Below, one piece after another: positions 47,496-56,610 of a DNA stretch of 64,000 nt; position 1 is the first letter of the stretch; each line of letters begins with the position of its first letter. The translations under genes were made by a program, and so were the position numbers. This stretch comes from Planctomyces sp. (GTDB lineage Bacteria > Planctomycetota > Planctomycetia > Planctomycetales > Planctomycetaceae). The stretch covers positions 1-64,000 of the forward strand of contig SYJG01000368.1 of assembly GCA_005798445.1 (NCBI GenBank), given 5' to 3'. The notes under the pieces were generated by a model. It worked only from the letters and a program-made list of their open reading frames with translations. It had not been told where the DNA came from and searched no databases.

Positions 47496-49471
47496 AGCCT
47501 CTCGCACTCACCGCCGCGCTCAACCTCACGGCCGCACAAGCTGGCAAGCCGCGACGCTTCAAAATCTTGGCCTACAGCGGCGGACTGCTGGTTGTTGACG
47601 GATTCGAGCATCCTGTCGTTGTTGACCTCGCCGGCATCAAGGCCACCGCCGCAATTCCGATTTTGATTGACCATGCCGCCGACGTTGACCACACGCTCGG
47701 CCAAACGAACGCCGTCGGCAACGATGGCCGAAGTCTCGTTCTCGCGGGCAACATCACCGGTCAATCGCAGCGTGTTCGCGATGTCATCGCGCAATCCGAC
47801 GCCGGCTACTCGTGGCAGGCATCCATCGGTTGCAGCGTCGAGCAATCCGAGCGAATCCCGGCCGGTCAAACCGTTGCCGTCAACGGTCAACTCTTCGTTG
47901 GACCGATCATCGTCGCGCGGAGATCCGTGCTCCGCGAAACGAGTGTTCTGCCCGTTGGTGCGGATGCAACCACTTCAGTCAACCTCGCCGCAAAAATGAA
48001 AGCGGCAACACAAGAAGGAAAGATGACCATGCCGAATTTTGAAACTTGGTGCGTCGATCACGGCTTTGACGCCGCCGAACTTTCACCGGAAGCCTGCGCG
48101 TTTTTGCAGACTTTGTTCGACGCAGAGACCAACTCGACCGACCCGGCCGCGACGTCAGCAGCGTCAGCAGCGGCAATCCTGAATCTCCGCGCGACGCAAT
48201 CCGCCGAGCATGACCGCATTGGCAAGATCAACGCGATCGCGAGCGGCCATCCGACAATTGCTGCCACTGCAATTCGCAACGGTTGGTCGGCCATTGAAAC
48301 CGAGAACCATGTTCTGAAAGCGAGCCAACGAATGCACACGCCATCGAATTTTGTCCGAGGCAACAGCGACACCGCGACCGAAGCGCAGCACTTAACCGCC
48401 TCGCTCATGGTGAAGGCCGGCTACTCAACCGCCGCTGAGAAAATGTTCGGCGCGAACGTGATGGAACAATCCCGCCGTCTGCACGGTCAATCGCTGCCTG
48501 ACCTTTGCCGCGCTGCTCTCCAAATTGACGGACGCGAGATTCCGCAATCACGCGGCGAGATGATTCGCGCCTCACTGAGCACGGGTTCCATGCCCGTTGC
48601 GTTGGGCGACAGTGCCAACAAAATCTTGATCGAAGCGTACAAGCAAGCTCCTGCGTCCTGGCGTTCCTTCGCCGCCGTCAAACCCGCCGCGAACTTCAAA
48701 ACGCAAACCGGTATCCGCCCGACGTTCGGCGGAGACCTTTACCAATTAGCACCTGGCGGAGAGATCAAGCACGGCAACTTCACCGAGGAAACCTACGAGT
48801 GGAGCGTTGATACGTTCGCCAAGATGTTCTCGATCGACCGTCGGCAAATCATCAACGACGACGCCAGCGTTTTCAGTGACGTCATTCCCGGCTTGGCTCG
48901 CGCCGCCATGCGTTCGTTGAACTCACTGGTGAGCACGAAGCTGTTGGCCAACGCCGGCAGTTTCTTCAGTACCGGCAACAGCAACTATTTCGACGGTGCC
49001 GCCACGAACCTACAAGCGTCTTCACTCGCAACAGCGATCAAGATGCTTCGGCAAATGAAGGACGGGGAAGGCAACTTGCTCGACCTACAACCCGCCGTCT
49101 TGCTTGTGCCGCCAGAGCTGGAACAAACCGCGTTGGCATTGCTGCATTCCAGTGAAGTGCAGCGAGTGGCGACCGGTGATTTGCAACCAACCGGCAACAC
49201 GTTCAAGGACATCGCACAACTCGCTGTCGAGCCACGATTGTCCGATTCGACTTTCACCGGATACTCCACCGTCGCGTGGTATCTGTTCTCCAACGCGATG
49301 AATGCCGCCGTCATTGTCGGATTTCTGGACGGCAACGAGTCTCCCACTTTGGAGACGTTCGGTTTGGATCACGACGTCAACACGCTGGCGTTTTTGTTCC
49401 GCGTCTACTTCGATTTCGGTTGTGCCTTGGCCGATCACCGCGCTGCAATCCGCAGCAAAGGTGCAGCGTAG
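47492..49471 (+). CDS. Prohead protease / major capsid protein fusion (S78-like N-terminus, Mu gpT-like capsid C-terminus)
   Basis: ILIDHAADVDHTLGQTNAVGNDGRSLVLAGNI ... YSWQASIGCSVEQSERI ... LRETSVLPVGAD, then FAAVKPAANFKTQTGIRPTFGGDLYQLAPGGEIKHGNFTEETYEWSVDTFAKMFSIDRRQIINDD. Confidence 0.82.
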   Translation: MKPLALTAALNLTAAQAGKPRRFKILAYSGGLLVVDGFEHPVVVDLAGIKATAAIPILIDHAADVDHTLGQTNAVGNDGRSLVLAGNITGQSQRVRDVIAQSDAGYSWQASIGCSVEQSERIPAGQTVAVNGQLFVGPIIVARRSVLRETSVLPVGADATTSVNLAAKMKAATQEGKMTMPNFETWCVDHGFDAAELSPEACAFLQTLFDAETNSTDPAATSAASAAAILNLRATQSAEHDRIGKINAIASGHPTIAATAIRNGWSAIETENHVLKASQRMHTPSNFVRGNSDTATEAQHLTASLMVKAGYSTAAEKMFGANVMEQSRRLHGQSLPDLCRAALQIDGREIPQSRGEMIRASLSTGSMPVALGDSANKILIEAYKQAPASWRSFAAVKPAANFKTQTGIRPTFGGDLYQLAPGGEIKHGNFTEETYEWSVDTFAKMFSIDRRQIINDDASVFSDVIPGLARAAMRSLNSLVSTKLLANAGSFFSTGNSNYFDGAATNLQASSLATAIKMLRQMKDGEGNLLDLQPAVLLVPPELEQTALALLHSSEVQRVATGDLQPTGNTFKDIAQLAVEPRLSDSTFTGYSTVAWYLFSNAMNAAVIVGFLDGNESPTLETFGLDHDVNTLAFLFRVYFDFGCALADHRAAIRSKGAA

Positions 49472-49598
49472 TCCGTTCAAACTCCGCCGGCTTATGCTGC
49501 GAAGTTCACACCATTCTTCGCAGTAGTTCAACGGCGAGTTCGCCTCCACGCGGTTACAAGATTGGCCGCGTGGGGGCATTTTCTTTTGAGGGAATGAC

Positions 49599-49853
49599 AT
49601 GCTTCTCGTCAGACTCGCCGACGAACAATCCATCGACTTTCCGGCGACTCGGTTCGCTGATCCGCACTTGGAGTATTGCGGCGACACCGACCGAGGTTTG
49701 ATCGAAGCGGCTCTGGCCGAGATCAACGAGCGGATCAACAGAGCGGCAAGATCACTCGTCCTGTATCCGTCGCACAAAGCGTTGCAAACCAGCTTCGCCA
49801 AGCTGGTCAATCGCCGGGACGAGTTGGAGCAACGGCTCGCAACGCTGCTGTGA
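49599..49853 (+). CDS. Hypothetical small protein
   Basis: 84 aa ORF downstream of the capsid gene. Confidence 0.5.
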   Translation: MLLVRLADEQSIDFPATRFADPHLEYCGDTDRGLIEAALAEINERINRAARSLVLYPSHKALQTSFAKLVNRRDELEQRLATLL

Positions 49854-49971
49854 GCGTCTCTGCCATCGCGATTGTCTGGACGTGCTCTGAGTCAGACCGA
49901 GGCCCTCGCGTCGATCCTGGCGCAAATGGTGCGGTCGTTTTCTCTGGTGACGATCAAGAACATGCCAGTCG

Positions 49972-50451
49972 ATGCGTCTGATGCCGCAATTGCGGTATCA
50001 ACTCGCCGACCGCGACGAGGCGAAGGCGTGGATGATCAAAAACCAGCTTGGCCGACGGAACTTGATTCCGGCGATGCGCGTGAAGCTGGAGTTGGCGCTG
50101 AAGCCGCTCGTGATCGCGAAGGCGAAAGAGAAAGAGCATGAGCGGAAAACGACTTGTCCAAATTTGGACGAGTCCTCGTTTGTCTGCAAATGTGGCGAGT
50201 CCTTCAGTGCTCAAGTCTGGCACTGTCCTGTCTGTGCTCACCATTGGCCGCTGACGAAGGATGAGTGCTCCAATTGTCACGAGGGGAAGAAGCGTGGTTC
50301 CCATAAGGCTGCGAAAGTTGGATCAATAGACTCTTTGTCGGAGATTGCGAAGTCCGCTGGTGTGTCGCGTGGCACGGTCCACAAAGTCGAGAGGGTGCTC
50401 GCCAGCAGCAACGAATCCGTAAAGGCCGACATGCTGGCCGGCAGGACGTGA
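49972..50451 (+). CDS. ParB/RepB-like fragment (KNQLGRRNL family) with inserted zinc ribbon
   Basis: DEAKAWMIKNQLGRRNLIPAMRVKLELALKPLVIAKAKEKEHE + CKCGESFSAQVWHCPVCAHHWPLTKDECSNC + SIDSLSEIAKSAGVSRGTVHKVERVL. Confidence 0.6.
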   Translation: MRLMPQLRYQLADRDEAKAWMIKNQLGRRNLIPAMRVKLELALKPLVIAKAKEKEHERKTTCPNLDESSFVCKCGESFSAQVWHCPVCAHHWPLTKDECSNCHEGKKRGSHKAAKVGSIDSLSEIAKSAGVSRGTVHKVERVLASSNESVKADMLAGRT

Positions 50452-50547
50452 CTGCAACGCATCGTTGGCCGCGTCGTGGAAGTCATCTTGGATCACTTCC
50501 ATCGCCTCACGATGGCTGTAAGAGATCAAGAATCCGTTGCTCAAGCT

Positions 50548-50574
50548 GGGAGTAGCTACTCCCGCCGGGAGTAG
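50548..50574. promoter_or_regulatory. Three CTACTCCC sites: perfect palindrome GGGAGTAGCTACTCCC plus GGGAGTAG
   Basis: Same motif as at 41301-41321, at the opposite end of element 2. Confidence 0.5.
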
Positions 50575-50686
50575 TTTTCGGATGTTTTCGGTTGTTCGCC
50601 GATGACGTGGTGGAGTGCTCCAAAACACGGGCAAACGTGGGCTTTTCGCACGTTTCTTGAGACTGTTCACACACGCCCGGATTTGC

Positions 50687-50725
50687 TTAGAAATCCGTTG
50701 CTCTATCCAACTGAGCTATGGGCGC
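50687..50725 (-). other. tRNA-Arg 5'-half remnant (attR-like)
   Basis: 39 nt corresponding to the anticodon-to-5'-end of tRNA-Arg(TCT). Confidence 0.9.
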
Positions 50726-51344
50726 GTGATCGTGCTTCAACAACTTACGGCGAATCGGTCCGAATGGCATAGGAGCGATTCAGGTTAGTTTCATTTCCAC
50801 ACCCAAGATCAGCCGCCTCTCCAACTCGTAGAATCGACGGGGCGAACAAGATCTGAAGAGTCCGCATCATTTGCTTCGCCATGTTGACGTTGCCTTGCGT
50901 TGTGGTCAACGAGCGGTGCGGCCAACAGGGCCAGGTTCCAAGCGCGTTCCGGTGGCCCAGCGAAGCGGCGTGGTCGGGAAACCCGCACCGAGCGAGAACG
51001 CCGTTCAGCGACCTTGGAGTGCGGTGGCTGGACACCGCCCTCCATTTCTTTGGAACGACGATGTCGATGAACCCAACAACGAGATTCGTCGGCCAGCACT
51101 CATCGCCGAGCTTCTTGTACTTCGAGGCTCGTTTTTCCAAATGAATAGAGGGCTGCGTCGAGCCGCAGCACTCCAGGGCGGACAGAGGGCTGACGCCCAT
51201 CGGCTCGTCAACGGCAAGAAGGAAGACAGCGGGCGGATGCCCAGCGGCTCGACAGCGGTGAGAGGGCTTCGCGGCGCGGGAAGTCAGCGCGAACACAGTT
51301 CGGCGAGACGCGATGATTGAGTTCAGCGATTGGAGTACGGATGG

Positions 51345-51660
51345 TCGAAGTCATCGGCCTGTGCTGCGCGCGGTCGGTCTTCAGTGGCAGCGGTCCTCCC
51401 CGCAGCGGCCGTGGCGAACTCCCGCACCGGTGCGGCTCGCTCTTCAGCGGCAACGACGGACTCTCAAGCGGCAGTGGCTCGCGCTTGAGCGGCCGTGGTG
51501 GATTCTCCAGTGGCCGTCGGTCCCGCCGAAGCGGGAGCGGCTCCCATCGAGGCGGGGGCTCTGGGCTCTCAAGCGGGAGCAGTGCATTTCGAGGAATGAG
51601 CGGCGGATTCTCAGGAGGGATCGGCTCATTTCCGGGAATGAGGGCAGATTCCTGGTGTCA
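51345..51660. repeat. Degenerate short tandem repeats (Gly/Ser-rich on +, Pro/Leu/Glu-rich on -)
   Basis: Minus-strand frame reads PLPLESPSLPLKSEP-type repeats; the + frame reads GSGSRLSGRGGFSSGR. Confidence 0.5.
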
Positions 51661-51775
51661 GAATCGCAGGACTCAAGGCAAGAGACGAGCCGTAAGGGGT
51701 ATAATTGGCTGGCGTTACGAAGAATCCTGAAGTCTTCGCGACTTCGGAAGCCTGATTTCCGAAAAAGCCCCTGCG

Positions 51776-51985
51776 GTTCAGTCCCAACGGGACGTCCCCA
51801 TGTCAGCCCAGGCCATCGGCCTGGGGCACGGAAACCTGCCCGAGTTCATAGCCCCAACGGGGCGGCTCTAACTTCGACGGGCGTGAAATACCCGATCGAC
51901 GAAGCCGAACAAAGAAAAGGTCCGCCCCGTTGGGGCTTCCTCTTGGTTGTTGTGATCGTGCCCCAGGCCGAAGGCCAGAGCGTGC
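51776..51985. repeat. Compound nested inverted repeats (CCCAGGCCATCGGCCTGGGGCACG outside AGCCCCAACGGGGCGG / CCGCCCCGTTGGGGCT)
   Basis: Read directly from the sequence. Confidence 0.8.
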
Positions 51986-52393
51986 CACCCAAACCGCGAG
52001 TCGTTGAAACCTTTCGTGAGCCGACGCTCGGCCTGCATCGAGTGGATGAGGTCGTCGAGCACTTCGTCCTGTTTTTGCAGAACCTCCCGACCGAGCCGCT
52101 GGTCGTTGATGTATGTTTCCGCTTTCGAGCGGCTGGATTTTTTCTGGCTCCGACGTCGGTTGCCGGATCGGGGACACCTTCGGTCAGACGGGGTGGCTCG
52201 GTTGGGAGACCGGCCACAACAGCACGGTTGCAGATGATCTTTTTCTTTGCGGCCGCGGCAAAGCTCGTGTCGATTCGCGGCATTCCCCTTGAGCAATTCG
52301 ACGGTGCAGCCTCCGATTGAAGTCAGGCCGCCGATCTGAACTTCTACAACAGCGGCGCAATGCTCGTCCGAACTCAATCTTCAGCCGCGGGCC

Positions 52394-53845
52394 TTAAGGA
52401 TTCGTGGTCAGCTCACCGGCTAGCGACTTGTCTTTCACGTTCCAGACTTGCAGCTTGCCAGTGAAGTCACCGGCGATCAGCCGATTGCTGTCGTGCGTGA
52501 AGACGACGCGTGAAGGAACGTCCGTGAAACCCTCGAACTTGCCGACTTGATTCGCTCCGCTGCTATTCCACAGGCGGGCCGTGAGGTCTCGGCCGACGGT
52601 GGCGAAGTCGCCGCTGCGTGAATAGTTCACGGCGAGCACTCCCGGAATCTTGCCGCGCGGCAGCGGTGTGGGTGTCGGACCGGTGTGGGCGTTGATCGTG
52701 CGAGTTGGGAATCCGTCTTCGGCGTACCAGAGGATGACTCGTCCGTCTTCGCTGGCGGTGGCGAGCATTTGCGAATCGGCTCGCCAGCTCATGTCGCTGA
52801 TCATGTCTTTGTGGTCGCCGAGCGTGAAGAGGATGCTGCCGGTCTCCGGTTCCCAAACGTAAACGCCGCCGTTGCGGTCGCCGCTGGCGAGCATCTCGCC
52901 GTTGGGGCTGAATTCGATCGATGTGACCCAGTCGGTGTGCTTCTTGATCTTGTGCTTCAGCTCGCCCGTTTCGGTGGAGAAGATTTTCACCAGCTTGTTC
53001 GGCCCGCCCAGCGCGATCCATTTCTGATTCGGGCTGATGTCGGCCGCGAGCACGCTGTCGGACTCATCGCCGATCTCGGTGATTCGCTTGCCGGTTGTCA
53101 CGTCGAACAGCACGGCCTTGCCGACATCGGCTCCGCGTCCACCCGCCACGAGCAACCGTTTGCCGTCGCGGCTGAACTTCAAGACGTGCGGAATTCGCTC
53201 CGGGAACGGCAACGCGCCGATCAGTTTCAGGTCGTCCGTGTTGTAGAGCAGCACTCGCTCATGCCCTGCGATCGCAACCAGCGGTGCCCACGGGCTGGCG
53301 GCGAGCGCGGTGACTGGATGCGGCCGTTTCGTTTTCGGCAGTTCGACAGACGCCAGTTGCTCGGGCATCGGCGGCGCGCCTTCCGGCTTGCCGGTCGAGA
53401 CCGACGCCAAATCGAGATCGACTTTACGCGTCGCATTCTTTGCCGCACTGACCGCAGTCTCCGGTGCACCGAGTTCAATCCACTTCTTGATGATCGCGAG
53501 ATCCGCTTCCGGAATCTTCGCTGCCTTCGGAGGCATGAACGGCTCTTCGATGTGTGCGACCGCCTTATACAACCGGCTGGAATCGGGACTCCCTGCTGCA
53601 ATCGCCTCGCCGCTGCTGCCGCCCGCCATCAGCGTTTGATACGTCATCACGTTGAGATCCGACGTTGCCTTGTCCGGGTTGTGGCAGTTGCCGCAATGCT
53701 TCCGCAGAATCGGCGAGACGTGATCCTTGTACGTCACGAGCTCTTTGGGCTTCGCGGCATCGGACTTGTCTTGTGCAACGGCTGGGATAACGAGGCAGGC
53801 AAAGATTGCGAGAGCAGGCAGGCGGGAGATCACGGCAAACTCCAA
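52394..53845 (-). CDS. Planctomycete-type cytochrome c domain + WD40 repeat protein
   Basis: ILRKHCGNCHNPDKATSDLNVMTYQTLMAGG; WD40-like repeats. Confidence 0.85.
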   Translation of the reverse strand: MEFAVISRLPALAIFACLVIPAVAQDKSDAAKPKELVTYKDHVSPILRKHCGNCHNPDKATSDLNVMTYQTLMAGGSSGEAIAAGSPDSSRLYKAVAHIEEPFMPPKAAKIPEADLAIIKKWIELGAPETAVSAAKNATRKVDLDLASVSTGKPEGAPPMPEQLASVELPKTKRPHPVTALAASPWAPLVAIAGHERVLLYNTDDLKLIGALPFPERIPHVLKFSRDGKRLLVAGGRGADVGKAVLFDVTTGKRITEIGDESDSVLAADISPNQKWIALGGPNKLVKIFSTETGELKHKIKKHTDWVTSIEFSPNGEMLASGDRNGGVYVWEPETGSILFTLGDHKDMISDMSWRADSQMLATASEDGRVILWYAEDGFPTRTINAHTGPTPTPLPRGKIPGVLAVNYSRSGDFATVGRDLTARLWNSSGANQVGKFEGFTDVPSRVVFTHDSNRLIAGDFTGKLQVWNVKDKSLAGELTTNP

Positions 53846-53851
53846 ATGAAA

Positions 53852-56515
53852 TTAGTGGTTGAACGCGAACTCGGTGGAGTTAAACAGTCCCCACAAGATG
53901 TCGCCGTAGACCATCAACGGAACGTTGCCGGCTTGGCGGGCGCGGGCTTCGGCGAGTTGTTTTTCGGTGGTCGCGATTTGCTTTTCGAGGTTGCCGAGGG
54001 CTTCCGCTTCCTGGCCGTCTTCTTTGAGCTTCTCGTATTCGGCCTTCAGCGATTTCGCTTGGTCTTCGAGGCGGCGGTAGGTTTGATCGAGTTGTGCTCG
54101 CAGGCCGGCGAGTTTGTCGACTCGCGTGGGGTCTTCGAGTTCCTGATTGATCAGGCCCACCAGCTTCGCGGTCTCTTCGGCGGTCGGTTTGCGGGAGAGG
54201 GCGAGGATGTAAAGTTCCTCGACGATCTTGGCCGGCGGATGTTTCGCGGCCAGCAGTGACGGAATCAAACGGCTGCCGGCGACCTTCAGCGTGATCGTGT
54301 CACCGTTGACGAGGTGCAAAGCTTGCGAGAGGTTCGCCTCTTTGTTGACCTCACATGAGCAGGCCGATTCACGCGGAGCGCGGCCGAAGGTCGTGAGGAA
54401 GAAGTTCGTCACGTTGCCGGCGTAGATTTGCACGGCTCGCGTGCCCTGAGGAGACGACTGGAAGCGGTCCTCGGTGCCGGTGATGTGGGTAATCGTGTCG
54501 AGCAACACTTCGGCTTGCAGGCGGCGGACGTAGCCGTGTGAGAAGTACGCTTCATCGAGTTCATTGGTCGGATTCGTTGCGGCCGAAAGCTGGTACGTCC
54601 GCGAGTTGCAGATGTCCCGGATCAGCTTCTTCTTGTCGAAGCCATAGCCGGCCAGTTTCTGACCCAGTGCTTCCAGCAGTTCCTTGTTGCTGGGTGGGTT
54701 GCTGATGCGGACGTCATCAACTGGTTCGACGATGCCTCGGCCAAAGAAGTGCGACCAGATGATGTTGGCCATTGTTTGGCCGAACGGGGCGTTGTCGGGC
54801 GAGGTCAGCCATTTGGCCAGCGAGGCGCGTGGGTCTTGGCCTTCGACTTCGGGAGCATCGCCACCCAGGAACTTCGGCTTCATCTTGCGGCCGTTGACCG
54901 GGTGGTCGACGGTGTTGTTGGCGTTGTTGTTGAAGACGACGACTTCGCGCCCTTCGACGCCCCGCTTCATGTTTACGCCGGCGAAAAAGCTGGCGAATCC
55001 GTAGTAATCATCCAGCGTCCAACGATCGAACGGGTGGTTGTGGCACTGAGCACATTGAATGCGCGTGCCGAGGAAGACCTGCGCGAAGTCCTCTGCGGTT
55101 TTCTGCGGCGTGAGCCGTTCGGAGGCGGTGTAGAGGTTCGACGTCGGCTGCTTGATGTTGCTGCCGTTGCCGACGACGAGTTCCGCGACGAATTCGTTCA
55201 GCGGCCGGTTCGCCGCCATCTGATCGTGAACCCAGCCGGCATACGACCACATCGCCTTTGCGTCGCGACCGTACTGCGGCTGATTGCCGACGGCTCGGAT
55301 GCGAAGCATTTCACCCCACTTCATCGCCCAGATGTCGACGAACTCTTCGCGGTCGAGCAATCGGTCGATCAACTTGGCTCGCTTGTCTTTGTCCGTATTG
55401 GCAACGAAGCGTTCATATTCCTCGCGTGTCGGCGGCAGCCCGATCAGGTCGAGCGAGACTCGACGCAAGAACGTTTCGTCGTCGCAGATCTCCGACGGAG
55501 CCATGTGCAACTTCTTCAACTTGTCGAAGACGAGCGTGTCGACAAAGTTCGATTCGGGCGTGTTCGGCCAGACGAACTTGTCGTCGGTCGGCAGAACGAG
55601 CACTTCGCTGCCAACCGTGAACTTGTTGAAGCGAGCGAAGACGAACGCTCCGCCTCGGTTGTTCCCCTTCGCGATTCCCTCTTTGTCGATACTGACGACC
55701 GCGTCGTTGTTGGTCATGAACAACGCCAGCTTGGTGACGTCGCGCACCGAACCGTCCGAATACCGCGCCATCACGACGGTCTTCTGCGTCTGATCTTTTC
55801 CCGCGAAGACAGTCTTCGACGGTAGCAGCTCAATGCCCAGCGGTTCCGGCGTGTCCCCCTTGTCATCGGGGGCCCCCGCTTCGATCCAGCGGAGTATCGT
55901 CCGGTATTCGTCGCTGTCGGCGGTGAAGACCTGACCACCGGTGTGATCAACCTCGCCGGTCGCTTTCTCCAGCACGAGGCTCTTCTCCGGCACCGCCACA
56001 TCTATTCGCCGCCCAACCAACTGCCTCGTGAGCTTGTAGTAATCGCCAGCCGGGTCGTACCCAAACAACGACAAATGAAACCCGTCCTTGCCGCGAGCCG
56101 CTCCGTGACAGCTTCCCGTGTTGCATCCCGACTTCATGAAGATCGGCATCACGTCCAACCGGAAGCTGACGTCGCGCGAAACCGTCGCCTCTTTGACCGT
56201 GACCGGCACCTCCGCTTTGAGCTGCCCCAGCTCAACGAGCAACTTTGTTTCACCGTCGGCCATCGGCTTGAGCGTCTGTCCGTCGAGACCGACCACCTTG
56301 GCATCGGCGACGTGCAGTTTGACCGAGCCGGTTACGTCCCGCGTGATGCCTTGGTCGTTGACGACCTGCACCGCAATCGTCAGCCGATCGCCTTGACCAC
56401 GCAGCGAAATCTCCGACGGAAAGACTTTCAATTGCGTGCCGGCATCGGCGACACAGACAGAGGCCGACACGATCAACGTCGTCAGGCAGACCAAAGGCAG
56501 CATTCGCAATTTCAT
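53852..56515 (-). CDS. DUF1549/DUF1553 protein with N-terminal Ig-like domain
   Basis: SGCNTGSCHGAARGKDGFHLSLFGYDP; TRIQCAQCHNHPFDRWTLDDYYGFASFFAGV; signal peptide. Confidence 0.9.
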   Translation of the reverse strand: MKLRMLPLVCLTTLIVSASVCVADAGTQLKVFPSEISLRGQGDRLTIAVQVVNDQGITRDVTGSVKLHVADAKVVGLDGQTLKPMADGETKLLVELGQLKAEVPVTVKEATVSRDVSFRLDVMPIFMKSGCNTGSCHGAARGKDGFHLSLFGYDPAGDYYKLTRQLVGRRIDVAVPEKSLVLEKATGEVDHTGGQVFTADSDEYRTILRWIEAGAPDDKGDTPEPLGIELLPSKTVFAGKDQTQKTVVMARYSDGSVRDVTKLALFMTNNDAVVSIDKEGIAKGNNRGGAFVFARFNKFTVGSEVLVLPTDDKFVWPNTPESNFVDTLVFDKLKKLHMAPSEICDDETFLRRVSLDLIGLPPTREEYERFVANTDKDKRAKLIDRLLDREEFVDIWAMKWGEMLRIRAVGNQPQYGRDAKAMWSYAGWVHDQMAANRPLNEFVAELVVGNGSNIKQPTSNLYTASERLTPQKTAEDFAQVFLGTRIQCAQCHNHPFDRWTLDDYYGFASFFAGVNMKRGVEGREVVVFNNNANNTVDHPVNGRKMKPKFLGGDAPEVEGQDPRASLAKWLTSPDNAPFGQTMANIIWSHFFGRGIVEPVDDVRISNPPSNKELLEALGQKLAGYGFDKKKLIRDICNSRTYQLSAATNPTNELDEAYFSHGYVRRLQAEVLLDTITHITGTEDRFQSSPQGTRAVQIYAGNVTNFFLTTFGRAPRESACSCEVNKEANLSQALHLVNGDTITLKVAGSRLIPSLLAAKHPPAKIVEELYILALSRKPTAEETAKLVGLINQELEDPTRVDKLAGLRAQLDQTYRRLEDQAKSLKAEYEKLKEDGQEAEALGNLEKQIATTEKQLAEARARQAGNVPLMVYGDILWGLFNSTEFAFNH

Positions 56516-56610
56516 GGGATGACCTTTTCAATCTAAGCAGGCGTGCGACACATCAAGAACTTCACCATCCGGAGGCTCACGCCCCGGATCGCCTGTGTCA
56601 TTTGGTTTCT

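Noticed and set aside
51313-52320. 335-aa + strand ORF rich in Arg/Pro/Trp
   Set aside because: Spans repeats and palindromes; low-complexity composition without any family signal
52685-54259. 524-aa + strand ORF
   Set aside because: Antisense across the cytochrome/WD40 and DUF1549 genes
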